Under the pieces are notes generated by a model. The model had not been told where the DNA came from. It saw only the letters and a program-made list of their open reading frames with translations, and made no database searches. The position numbers and the translations under genes were made by a program. DNA of 64,000 nt from CAYLLT01 sp964384465. GTDB taxonomy: Bacteria; Planctomycetota; Phycisphaerae; UBA1845; PWPN01. The stretch is from NCBI GenBank assembly GCA_964384465.1, contig CAYLLT010000009.1, positions 1 through 64,000 of the forward strand. Reading direction: 5' to 3'. Position 1 is the stretch's first letter. Each line of letters begins with the position of its first letter. Of the stretch, positions 17,220-24,611 are shown in pieces.

Positions 17220-17448
17220 TAATGTCTCATATCGGACGGTGTCCGTCATGACCGGACTCTATTTTATTGTACACGCGACGGATGCCCCCGGAGGCTGGGC
17301 GCCGCCCGGTGAAAACGGGGAAATCCGGCTGAATTCCAGTAGAATCTACAATTCAAACGCTGAGGAACAGAAGAGCTACCGCGCCACCAGTTTCATCATC
17401 TGCCCGGGACTGCGACCTATGGCTGCCGGGAACCAGCAGAAAAGAATT

Positions 17449-17532
17449 TGCGGATGAGAGGAGTCGAACCTCCACGCCCTTGCGGGCACAAGGTCCTGAA
17501 CCTTGCGCGTCTGCCAGTTCCGCCACATCCGC
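17449..17532 (-). tRNA. tRNA-Leu (anticodon CAG)
   Basis: On the minus strand the acceptor stem GCGGATG pairs with CATCCGC. The D arm contains GCGGAACTGGCAGACGCGC. The anticodon stem CAAGG/CCTTG encloses the loop TTCAGGA, giving anticodon CAG. A long variable arm of class II type (GCCCGCAAGGGC hairpin) follows, and the T arm is GGAGGTTCGACTCC. CCA is not encoded. It reads leucine CUG codons. Confidence 0.96.
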
Positions 17533-17621
17533 TTCGGCATAACTGATGAAAGGTTATTAAAGGGGGGAAATTGAGCGTTGTCAAACCGGATGATGCTCCG
17601 TGTGAGCCGAGAGGGGTGGTG

Positions 17622-18455
17622 TTACCGCGTCTGGGTGAACGCCGCGTCCGGCGGCGTGAACTGCCAGCGGGCGGACTGGCTGAAGAAGGCGATGGGGTTC
17701 TCGTAGACGACGCGGCGGATGAGGTCTTCGGGGTGGCCGCGGAGCTTCATCTCCAGGATGAACGCGGGGACGGCGCCCGGGTTCGACGGCCCCCAGTCGC
17801 CCGCGGAGTTGACGCAGATGCACTCGCTGCCGAAGCGCTCGATCATGTCGGCGGCGCGCTGCGGCGTGCACTTGGTGGTGGGGTACAGCGTCATGCCGAC
17901 CCAGTGGCCGGCGTCGAGCGCGGGGGCGATGGTGTGTTCCTCGACGTGGTCGATCAGTACGCGCTCGGGCGTGATGCGCGATTGGTCGGCGATCATGTCC
18001 AGGATCATTCGCGTGCCCTTGTACTTGTCCTGAAGGTGCGGCGTGTGCACGAGGATCAGCTCGTCGGTGCGCAGGGCGAGTTCGAGGTGCTCAGCGAAGA
18101 TGATGGATTCGTTGCGCGTGTTCTTGTTGAGGCCGATCTCGCCGATGCCCAGCACGCCGGGGCGGTCGAGGTATTCGGGGATCATGGCGATGACTTCGCG
18201 GGAGAGCGAGACGTTTTCGGCTTCCTTGGCGTTGATGCAGAGCCAGCAGTAGTGCTGGATGCCGTATTGCGCGGCCCGCTTCGGCTCGAACTCGATGAGC
18301 TGGCGGAAATAATCGCGGAAGGCTTCGGCCGAGCCGCGGTCGAAACCCGCCCAGAATGCGGGCTCGCTCACCGCCACGCAGCCCATCTGAGCGATGCGCT
18401 CGTAGTCGTCGGTGACGCGGGAGACCATGTGGATGTGGGGGTCGATGTAGTACAT
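17622..18455 (-). CDS. TatD-family metal-dependent hydrolase, EboB-like
   Basis: A 277-residue TIM-barrel amidohydrolase-superfamily protein. The metal motif YIDPHIHMVSRVTDDYERIAQMG opens the protein. Other ligand-bearing segments are GIGEIGLNKNT, LVHTPHLQDKYKG, VLIDHVEEHT and CVNSAGDWGPS. The sequence EPAFWAGFDRGSAEAFRDYF followed by RAAQYGIQHY is the style of EboB, the TatD-like member of the ebo cluster that moves metabolites to the periplasm in cyanobacteria and other phyla. No other ebo gene (EboA, UbiA-like, dehydroquinate-synthase-like) is nearby, so its role here is unclear. Reaction unknown. Confidence 0.82.
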   Translation of the reverse strand: MYYIDPHIHMVSRVTDDYERIAQMGCVAVSEPAFWAGFDRGSAEAFRDYFRQLIEFEPKRAAQYGIQHYCWLCINAKEAENVSLSREVIAMIPEYLDRPGVLGIGEIGLNKNTRNESIIFAEHLELALRTDELILVHTPHLQDKYKGTRMILDMIADQSRITPERVLIDHVEEHTIAPALDAGHWVGMTLYPTTKCTPQRAADMIERFGSECICVNSAGDWGPSNPGAVPAFILEMKLRGHPEDLIRRVVYENPIAFFSQSARWQFTPPDAAFTQTR

Positions 18456-18477
18456 AAAAAGGGTTCAGGGGTCAGGA

Positions 18478-18744
18478 TCAGGCGCTCCTTGTGGTGGGTC
18501 GTTCCCACTTCGGTTCATAGGGGTCAGAGAAAATCATCTGCACGCGCGTCGCGCGATCGGACTGCTCATCGAGTAATACGCTGATGGCCTGTCGAAGTTT
18601 GACCAGGCGGCTGTCCCGCATGGCCGGTTGTGCGTGGGTGGCCTGTTCGATGCGGTCCAGCGCGGCGGCGACGTCCAGAACCTTGCACCGCATTTCGAGG
18701 AAGTATCGATCCAATACGGCAGCGGCAGGCATGGGGATGGACAT
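18478..18744 (-). CDS. Small hypothetical protein (88 residues)
   Basis: The product starts MSIPMPAAAVLDRYFLEMRCKVLDVAAALDRI and is mostly alpha-helical and charged. DRYFLEMRCKVLDVAAALDRIE looks like a conserved core and RQAISVLLDEQSDRATRVQMIFSDPYEPKW like a second helix pair. The ATG at 18744 has an AGAGGAGC ribosome-binding site 8 bases upstream. It lies 22 bp downstream of the EboB-like gene in genomic order but is transcribed first (minus strand), so the two may be co-transcribed. Function unknown. Confidence 0.6.
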   Translation of the reverse strand: MSIPMPAAAVLDRYFLEMRCKVLDVAAALDRIEQATHAQPAMRDSRLVKLRQAISVLLDEQSDRATRVQMIFSDPYEPKWERPTTRSA

Positions 18745-18796
18745 CGTCGTGCTCCTCTGAGGAGCGATTCGCTCCGCGTTGCATGATAGCCTTGTG

Positions 18797-18817
18797 CCAC
18801 TGTTCTGTGAACAGTGG
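18797..18817. repeat. Short perfect hairpin (9-bp arms)
   Basis: CCACTGTTC, loop TGT, GAACAGTGG, preceded by CTTGTG. On the minus strand it reads as a stem followed by CACAAGG. This resembles the variable-stem hairpins at 51146-51191, which are also followed by a CACA flank. It lies in the gap between divergent genes at 18744 and 18920. Confidence 0.6.
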
Positions 18818-18919
18818 TCTTGTAGAGGGCTTGGCATCGAGCAGTATTTGAGGTTTTTTTGTTATGAAAGGGGCAAATGAGTAATATCACGGTATCCAAA
18901 CAGTGCTGGAGGCAGCTCG

Positions 18920-19402
18920 ATGACGCCTCTCGATAACCAGAGTGACCCGATGAAGCACAAAACTGGACATGCCCCTGAGCCGCACATTCCCCACGAGCTC
19001 GCGCAGGTGGTCCGAGCGGGGGTGCAAACGCCGGATGGCCCGCTGGTGGTGCCGACGCTGGACGAGTTGATCCGTATCAAAGCGTTTCTTGCCTATGAGC
19101 GGAACTACATGCGGGATTATCTGGATCTTGCCGAACTCACCTCCGTTCCCGGCGAAGATGCGGCCGTCAGCGCCTTGAGTGTGCTCGACGAAAAGCTCGG
19201 CTGGGAGAAGCAGCCGCTGGTTCTGGGCGAAGTCATGAAGGCCCTCCTGCTCTGCAAGCCGCGCGACCTCGACACGTGCGCCTACGACGCATTTCGCTGG
19301 CTCAATCCGAAGCTCAAGTCCTGGGCGCAGATCGAAACGGTCTGCAAGTCGCTCGGGCGTGCGCTTTCCGTGCGTAAGATCATCGAGGAGGATCAACCAT
19401 GA
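18920..19402 (+). CDS. AbiEii-type nucleotidyltransferase C-terminal-region-like protein (no NTase core)
   Basis: 160 residues. The segment GPLVVPTLDELIRIKAFLAYERNYMRDYLDLAEL matches the end of nucleotidyltransferase-like proteins of the AbiEii/DUF6036 type. In those proteins a VPT-x-x-E-x-x-RIKA motif followed by RxxxRDYLD lies after the catalytic core. The C-terminal CAYDAFRWLNPKLKSWAQIETVCKSLGRAL also fits that tail. The catalytic GS-x-D-x-D region is absent. A stop codon at 18878-18880 ends the frame upstream, and a GGAGG ribosome-binding site precedes the ATG by about 5 bases, so this is a complete short gene as it stands. It overlaps the next gene by 4 bases. Confidence 0.7.
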   Translation: MTPLDNQSDPMKHKTGHAPEPHIPHELAQVVRAGVQTPDGPLVVPTLDELIRIKAFLAYERNYMRDYLDLAELTSVPGEDAAVSALSVLDEKLGWEKQPLVLGEVMKALLLCKPRDLDTCAYDAFRWLNPKLKSWAQIETVCKSLGRALSVRKIIEEDQP

Positions 19403-19626
19403 TCCAGCGCCATCTCCAGGGCGAAACGTGGTCACTCATGGCGATCGAGTCGCTTCTGGAACGTGGAGGACTGCCTGACTGGCGGGAGTTCGCCCGCGCC
19501 CTGCGCCAGGATCGACGCCTCGCCGAGGCGACGCTTCACGTCTGTGACGGCCCGGTCGATCCCGGCTCGGCCGAACTCGCCCGCACGCTCGTGGCTCATC
19601 TCTACCCGGACCTTCGACGGACCTGA
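19399..19626 (+). CDS. Small partner protein of the nucleotidyltransferase-tail gene
   Basis: A 75-residue protein, MIQRHLQGETWSLMAIESLL onward, with DWREFARALRQDRRLAEATLHVCDG in the middle. It is helical and charged with no recognised domain. The ATGA overlap with the preceding gene shows translational coupling, so the pair probably acts together. A toxin-antitoxin-like or regulatory role is possible but unproven. A hairpin (19640-19658) follows 14 bp after its stop. Confidence 0.6.
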   Translation: MIQRHLQGETWSLMAIESLLERGGLPDWREFARALRQDRRLAEATLHVCDGPVDPGSAELARTLVAHLYPDLRRT

Positions 19627-19639
19627 ATGACCGATGGGT

Positions 19640-19658
19640 CACGGGCAGCCTGCCCGTG
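19640..19658. repeat. Short perfect hairpin after a gene end
   Basis: CACGGGCAG, single C, CTGCCCGTG. The surrounding sequence (GATGGGT to the left, AGCCCATGCCACA to the right) extends the symmetry weakly and carries the GCCACA flank shared with the hairpins at 51146-51191. There is no T-run, so it is more likely an extragenic palindrome than an intrinsic terminator. Confidence 0.6.
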
Positions 19659-19752
19659 GTTCGGGGTCGCAAGCCCATGCCACATACTGCTGGCGAGCCA
19701 TTCGGGCAGCGGATACCATCTCGTCGTGCGCTCTGTTGCCGCTGACGGAACG

Positions 19753-21108
19753 ATGAAGGCGCTGGTCTACCATGCTCGGCCGGTCCGCTGGACGGTGTGC
19801 AAACTGGCCGGCATGGTATCGCCGAGCGCGTTCTGGTCGCGGCTGTCGGGGCTTTCGCTGCGGGAGGTGGCGGTTCCCGCGCTGCCGTCGCCGAAATGGG
19901 TGCGATTGCAATCCATTCTCGGAGGCATCTGCGGGACGGACGTGGCCGCGATCATGCAGCGGAACCATCCGGCGTCGATCCTTCAGGTCTTTTCCAGCTT
20001 TCCGGCGGTGCTGGGGCACGAGAATGTGGCCTTGGTGGACGAAGTCGGGTCGGGAGTTACCGGCTGGCAGCGCGGGGACCGGGTGGTCGTGGAGCCGAGT
20101 CTGTCCTGTGTGCCGCGGGGGATTGAGCCGGTGTGTCCCCAGTGTGCCGCAGGGCGGTTCACATTGTGCAGCAATTTCCGGACCGGCCCGCTGCCGGTGG
20201 GGTCGATGATCGGGTGGAACATTTTCACTGGAGGGAGTTGGGCGCCGTTTTTTGTCGCGCATGAATCGCAGCTTTATCGCGTGCCGGATTCGATCGGTGA
20301 CGATGAAGCGGTGCTGACGGATCCGATAGCCGGCGCGTTGCATGCCGTGCTGCGGAAGATGCCCGCGGATGATTCCAACGTGCTGATTCTGGGTGCGGGG
20401 ATCATCGGGATGGGAGTTGCGGCGTCGATCCGGGCACTGGGCGGGCGATGCCGGTTATATGCTGTGGTGCGGCACGAGCAACAGCGGGAAATGATGCAGC
20501 GGTATGGTGTGGACGAGTGCATTCACGTTAGCCGATCCGATGGACAGAGGGCGCGCTATCGGAAGGTCGCCGACAGAGTGGGGGGCCAGGTGATCCCCTC
20601 GCGCTTCGGCCATCAGGCGTTCATCGGCGGATTCGACGTGGTCTACGACTGCGTGGGCAGCGGACAAAGCCTGACCGATGCCATGAAGTTTGCGCGATCG
20701 GGAGGCACGGTGGTTGAAGTCGGTACGTCGCAAATCGCGCTGGTGGATACCGCGCCGCTGTGGTGGGACGAACTGAATCTGATCGGCGCCAATGGGCGGT
20801 CGATGGAGCAGTACAATGGCCAGCGGCTGCACACCTACGAAATCGTCTTCGATCTGATTCAACTGGGTAAGCTTAAATTGCGAGGGTTGCTGACGCATCG
20901 GTTCCGAGTCGATCAGTACCGGCAGGCGTTGGCGGCGGTGGTGGATCGTCGCCAGAGTGGGGCGATCAAGGTGGCGTTCGAACAAAGAGAGAAATCCGCC
21001 TCCAAACAGATGACGTTCGGTCAATTCTCGGGAGGCCGCATGTCAACAGAAGAGGACTTCAAGAGCGCTGATTGGCGTGGGGATGAGGGTGTGGTGCCGA
21101 CTCAGTAG
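19753..21108 (+). CDS. Zinc-dependent alcohol dehydrogenase-like protein (MDR superfamily)
   Basis: A 451-residue medium-chain dehydrogenase/reductase. Zinc ligands are suggested by GGICGTDVAAI and GHENVALVDEVGSGV; a possible structural-zinc cysteine set is CPQCAAGRFTLC. The NAD(P)-binding motif is VLILGAGIIGMGVAASIRALGG. It is longer than typical members (340-380): an insert after the GHE motif and a polar C-terminal tail past residue 420 account for the difference. The substrate is unknown. The start at 19753 (MKALVYHARPVRW) is typical of the family; the in-frame extension to 19627 is encoded by the palindrome region. Confidence 0.87.
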   Translation: MKALVYHARPVRWTVCKLAGMVSPSAFWSRLSGLSLREVAVPALPSPKWVRLQSILGGICGTDVAAIMQRNHPASILQVFSSFPAVLGHENVALVDEVGSGVTGWQRGDRVVVEPSLSCVPRGIEPVCPQCAAGRFTLCSNFRTGPLPVGSMIGWNIFTGGSWAPFFVAHESQLYRVPDSIGDDEAVLTDPIAGALHAVLRKMPADDSNVLILGAGIIGMGVAASIRALGGRCRLYAVVRHEQQREMMQRYGVDECIHVSRSDGQRARYRKVADRVGGQVIPSRFGHQAFIGGFDVVYDCVGSGQSLTDAMKFARSGGTVVEVGTSQIALVDTAPLWWDELNLIGANGRSMEQYNGQRLHTYEIVFDLIQLGKLKLRGLLTHRFRVDQYRQALAAVVDRRQSGAIKVAFEQREKSASKQMTFGQFSGGRMSTEEDFKSADWRGDEGVVPTQ

Positions 21109-21134
21109 ATCGTCGGATGCCATTCGGGCGTGCT

Positions 21135-21941
21135 TCAATTGCTCCAAAATCCGACGTTAATGACCTCGAAAGTACTACCTACCTTTTGGCATTCCAGGAA
21201 AGAGCCACCTCCGCATAAAAGTCCTTCCTGCGATCCCGTTTCCACGGTGATAATGCCATCGACTTTGCTGATGGAGACAATCGGCTCAGTGCCGTCAACG
21301 TGCCACACGGGGACCACATTCGGAGAATAAACCGGCTCCGGGCTGGTTCGCACGAAATCCACGATCTCCACGATTTCTTCCTCACTGAAACCAGCGGGTG
21401 CGATGAAGGGTAACAACGCCCCCCCAGGTACAGTCGGAGCATCATCAAACGGCTGGTTCTCGTCGGACACCTGAATGTACTCATCCAACTCGGGCAGTAC
21501 ATCGAGCTGCTCTCCCAGACTTATAAGCAGTTCCCGGATCACCTCCGCCATAAACGATTTACCTGTATAGATGCACATCCCCTTTCTGATCCGTGGACTG
21601 ATTCGGTCCGGTGTGAAGTAAACAATTGCTGAATAGTCGGGCTTGCCTTCAATGATCCAGTTGCAGCGAACACGAATAAACCAAACCTTTCGTCCGGGTG
21701 GTCTGACCACTTCAGCGGTATCCAAAACGTATTTGACCTGTTCAGGGGTCAGCGGAGCCGGGTTCAAACGTCGCTGGTAAATCACTGGTACGAACGGGGG
21801 AGATGTGTCCGATACTATCTCAGCGGGCCGAAGAGCCGGCTTCTGATGGACGCGAGCGTCGAATGTCGCGCATGAATGACAACCCGGGCAAACGGCCAGT
21901 AGGATGGACAACACCATGCCTTGCGCAGCGAGCCGTCGCAT
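21135..21941 (-). CDS. Exported hypothetical protein, possible lipoprotein
   Basis: A 268-residue protein with a basic N-terminus and hydrophobic stretch (MVLSILLAVCPGCHSC). The cysteines resemble a lipobox, but the residue before Cys18 is valine, so lipidation is uncertain. The rest is mixed and acidic, with VRPPGRKVWFIRVRCNWIIEGKPDYSAIVYFTPDR and a long C-terminal beta-rich part. No known domain is recognised. The start at 21941 gives a sensible signal sequence; the ATG 96 bases upstream adds a non-protein-like stretch. It is divergent from the GT9 gene. Confidence 0.62.
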   Translation of the reverse strand: MRRLAAQGMVLSILLAVCPGCHSCATFDARVHQKPALRPAEIVSDTSPPFVPVIYQRRLNPAPLTPEQVKYVLDTAEVVRPPGRKVWFIRVRCNWIIEGKPDYSAIVYFTPDRISPRIRKGMCIYTGKSFMAEVIRELLISLGEQLDVLPELDEYIQVSDENQPFDDAPTVPGGALLPFIAPAGFSEEEIVEIVDFVRTSPEPVYSPNVVPVWHVDGTEPIVSISKVDGIITVETGSQEGLLCGGGSFLECQKVGSTFEVINVGFWSN

Positions 21942-22045
21942 TCCGTATCCCCGCTGAAACCGATGTTTTGTACCCCTCTGAGGCTGATGCGTCGCACACG
22001 CGGCGCCCTGTGTGAGGTCCAATAGATTGGTTAACATACTGGCCT

Positions 22046-23128
22046 GTGTCTAATCTTACGGGACGAGATTATCAGCGTATTCTCATCATCAAGCCGAGTT
22101 CGTTCGGCGATGTGATTCATGCGCTGCCAGTGTTGAACGGGCTGCGGCAGCGGTATCCGCAGGCGGGGATCAGTTGGCTGGTGGCCGATAGTTGTGCGGG
22201 GCTGCTGGAAGGGCATGCGGCGCTGGATGAAGTGATCCGGTTCGATCGCAGGCGTTACGGGCAGATCGGGCGGAGCTTTCGGGTCACCGTGGAGTTCATG
22301 GAGTTCGTGCACACGCTCCGTGCACAGAACTTCGACCTGGTGCTGGATTTGCAGGGGCTGTTTCGCAGCGGTTTCCTGGCGATGGCGAGCGGTGCGCCGG
22401 TGCGGTTGGGTTTCTCGCCGGGGCGCGAATTCTCCTGGCTCTTTTACACGCACCGCGTGGCGGCGCCGGACCGGGAGATGCATGCGGTCGATCGCAATTA
22501 TCTGTTCGCGCGAGCGCTGGGTTTCGATGACGTGCCGATCCGGTTCGATCTGCCGGTGCAGCCCGCCGCGCGAGCTTCGGCCGAGCGGATGCTGGCCGGG
22601 AATGGAATGCGGGCGGGGCGATCCTACGTGCTGATGGGGCCGGGGACGCGGTGGGGAACCAAGATGTGGCCCGCGAAGTATTTCGCGGAGTTGGCTCGGC
22701 GGTTTGAAGCGGAAACCGGCCTGGCCGTCGTGCTCATCGGCATGGAGAATGAAGTACAAATCGCCGCGGAGGTGGAGAAGCTCGCGGCTGGAGCGGTTGT
22801 GAATCTGGCGGGCAGGACGACGCTGCCGGAGCTGATCGCGCTGGTCGATGGGGCCAGCCTGGTGGTGATGCACGATTCCGGTCCGATGCATCTGGCGACG
22901 GCGCTGGGCAAGCCGATGGTGGCGCTCTATGGTCCGACCAGTCACGTGCGGACCGGGCCGTACCGCCGGCCCGAGGCGGTGACGCGGCTCGATTTAGAGT
23001 GTGCGCCGTGCTATCTCAAGCGGCTGTCGGAGTGTCCATACGATCATCGGTGCATGCGTGAGCTGCTGCCGGATGCGGTGATGCAGAAGGTGTGTCAAGT
23101 GCTCGGTCAGGGAGTGGTTTCAGCGTGA
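22046..23128 (+). CDS. Glycosyltransferase family 9 (heptosyltransferase-like)
   Basis: A 360-residue GT-B enzyme of the lipopolysaccharide heptosyltransferase family, which transfers ADP-heptose to the inner core at the cytoplasmic face of the membrane. It shows RILIIKPSSFGDVIHALPVLNGLRQRYP, FDLVLDLQGLFRSGFLA, GPGTRWGTKMWPAKYFAELA and VVMHDSGPMHLATALGKPMVALYGPT. The C-terminal cysteine set CAPCYLKRLSECPYDHRCM is also seen in many members. The start is the GTG at 22046, without a clear Shine-Dalgarno sequence. It overlaps the next gene by 4 bases (GTGA). Donor and acceptor are unproven. Confidence 0.9.
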   Translation: MSNLTGRDYQRILIIKPSSFGDVIHALPVLNGLRQRYPQAGISWLVADSCAGLLEGHAALDEVIRFDRRRYGQIGRSFRVTVEFMEFVHTLRAQNFDLVLDLQGLFRSGFLAMASGAPVRLGFSPGREFSWLFYTHRVAAPDREMHAVDRNYLFARALGFDDVPIRFDLPVQPAARASAERMLAGNGMRAGRSYVLMGPGTRWGTKMWPAKYFAELARRFEAETGLAVVLIGMENEVQIAAEVEKLAAGAVVNLAGRTTLPELIALVDGASLVVMHDSGPMHLATALGKPMVALYGPTSHVRTGPYRRPEAVTRLDLECAPCYLKRLSECPYDHRCMRELLPDAVMQKVCQVLGQGVVSA

Positions 23129-24567
23129 AACGGGCCGTGATCAGGGGCGCTGCGATACTGCTGGCCTTGTGGCCGAAGATGTCGGCATTGGCCGCTGGGG
23201 ACGACCCGGCCGTGTTGTCGACGAAGGTCGTCAAAACATCTGATGATGGTCACATCGTCAGTCTGGATGTGGGCCATCGGGCGGCCGTCGGCGTCGGCGA
23301 TCGGTTCTGGATCGTCAATGGAAAAGAGGTACCGGCATCCGGCAGTATCTACGTGGTCAGCGATGCCGCTTGTGTGGGGCGCATCGAGGCGGGCACCGAC
23401 GAATTCGCAGCAGGTTCCCCAACCGTTGTATTGCGCCAACAGGGCATCAACAACCGTCGCGCATATTTCCCGCCCGACGTGACCATCCGAGGTTGGGTCA
23501 GTCGAGTGCCCGCCAACGCTGAGAGCGCTTCGCTGAGTATCGGCCGCAGCGCCGGCTTACAACCGGGCGATGGCGTACTCATCTCCCGCCGCAGCGCGAC
23601 GGGCGCGGCCATCCCCATCGCGCGCGGCAAGGTGAACGAGCTGGAAGATGAGACGGCCCAGGTCTCTCTTCAACGGCTGGTCGGCAATGCGGTGACTGCC
23701 GCGGGTGATGCGGCTGAACTGTGGCCATCGCCGGAAGATACGCGCTGGGGGAGGATGAGCAGCACGGTGCTGGCGGTCAAACCGGACGAACAGGGCGCGG
23801 TGCTGACGATCGCCGGCACGGCGGATGACGGCCTGGTGGAAGGGCGGCTGGTCGATCTGTTTCATGACCATCAATACATCGGCGTGGCGTCGCTTCTGGA
23901 GCTTTCATCGCAGCCGGTCGCGCGGGCTCGGATGATCAAAGCGGCGAGCCTGAACGTGCCGCAGGAGGGCGATCGGGCGTGGGTGCGATCTCCGTCCGGT
24001 CCGCCGGATGGGCCGCTCTCCGCGGTGATTTTTCGCGTTGAAGACAATTACTGTCTGATCGCGGCGGGCGAGCTGGACGGTATTCGCCGCGAGGAGAAGA
24101 TGCTGGTAAAGCGGGAAGATCCACCGGGCGGCGGCGCGTGGAAGGTCATCGCCGAGATCACGGTGGACAAGGTCAACGTCGATTACTCCGGCGCGTACAT
24201 CCGGCAAATGGACGTGAACGCGCGGACCCGGCCGTGGGATTTTGCGGAGCGGCGGGAGGTTCGCCGGCCGGTATGGAAACCCTGCGGCAGCGTGAAACGT
24301 GTCGATATCACCGGTCGATCAGCTTTCGTGGAGTTGGAGAAAAAGGACGGCATTCATCCGGGACAGGTTGTCGAGCTGGTGCCGGAGAAGAAGAAATCTT
24401 CGGCCGCAGGGATCGTGATACACGTTGACGGCGAGCAGTGCCTCGTCTATCTGCCGCCGGGGTGGGGGGAGATACTCAGCATTCGGCGCGCTCAGGTTCG
24501 ATCGGCGACGGATGGAGGGGAATCGAACACGACGCAGCCCGCGCCGGCTTCATCCGCGGGGGAGTAG
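23125..24567 (+). CDS. Exported protein made of repeated beta-rich modules
   Basis: A 480-residue protein with a GTG start overlapping the GT9 stop. Residues 1-27 form a signal peptide (AVIRGAAILLALW, SALAAG). The remainder seems to consist of four or five related modules of about 80-110 residues, with the pattern G-x-V/I-x-x-V, a hydrophobic strand, DG-x-x-x-G-x-x-V/L and a closing strand. Examples start at VVKTSDDGHIVSLDVG, SSTVLAVKPDEQGAVLTIAG, AVIFRVEDNYCLIAAGELDG and GSVKRVDITGRSAFVELEKKDG. The pattern recalls FlgT C-terminal-like beta barrels, but this is a weak resemblance. Function unknown; the coupling to GT9 suggests an envelope role. Confidence 0.7.
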   Translation: MKRAVIRGAAILLALWPKMSALAAGDDPAVLSTKVVKTSDDGHIVSLDVGHRAAVGVGDRFWIVNGKEVPASGSIYVVSDAACVGRIEAGTDEFAAGSPTVVLRQQGINNRRAYFPPDVTIRGWVSRVPANAESASLSIGRSAGLQPGDGVLISRRSATGAAIPIARGKVNELEDETAQVSLQRLVGNAVTAAGDAAELWPSPEDTRWGRMSSTVLAVKPDEQGAVLTIAGTADDGLVEGRLVDLFHDHQYIGVASLLELSSQPVARARMIKAASLNVPQEGDRAWVRSPSGPPDGPLSAVIFRVEDNYCLIAAGELDGIRREEKMLVKREDPPGGGAWKVIAEITVDKVNVDYSGAYIRQMDVNARTRPWDFAERREVRRPVWKPCGSVKRVDITGRSAFVELEKKDGIHPGQVVELVPEKKKSSAAGIVIHVDGEQCLVYLPPGWGEILSIRRAQVRSATDGGESNTTQPAPASSAGE

Positions 24568-24611
24568 GGTGATGCATGAGCGCAGATCAAAACGCCGCCA
24601 AACTTGGAATA

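Noticed and set aside
17571..18584. A 337-codon plus-strand frame
   Set aside because: It is antisense to the EboB-like gene and has no family resemblance.
19640..19658. Intrinsic terminator
   Set aside because: The stem is good but no T-run follows on either strand.
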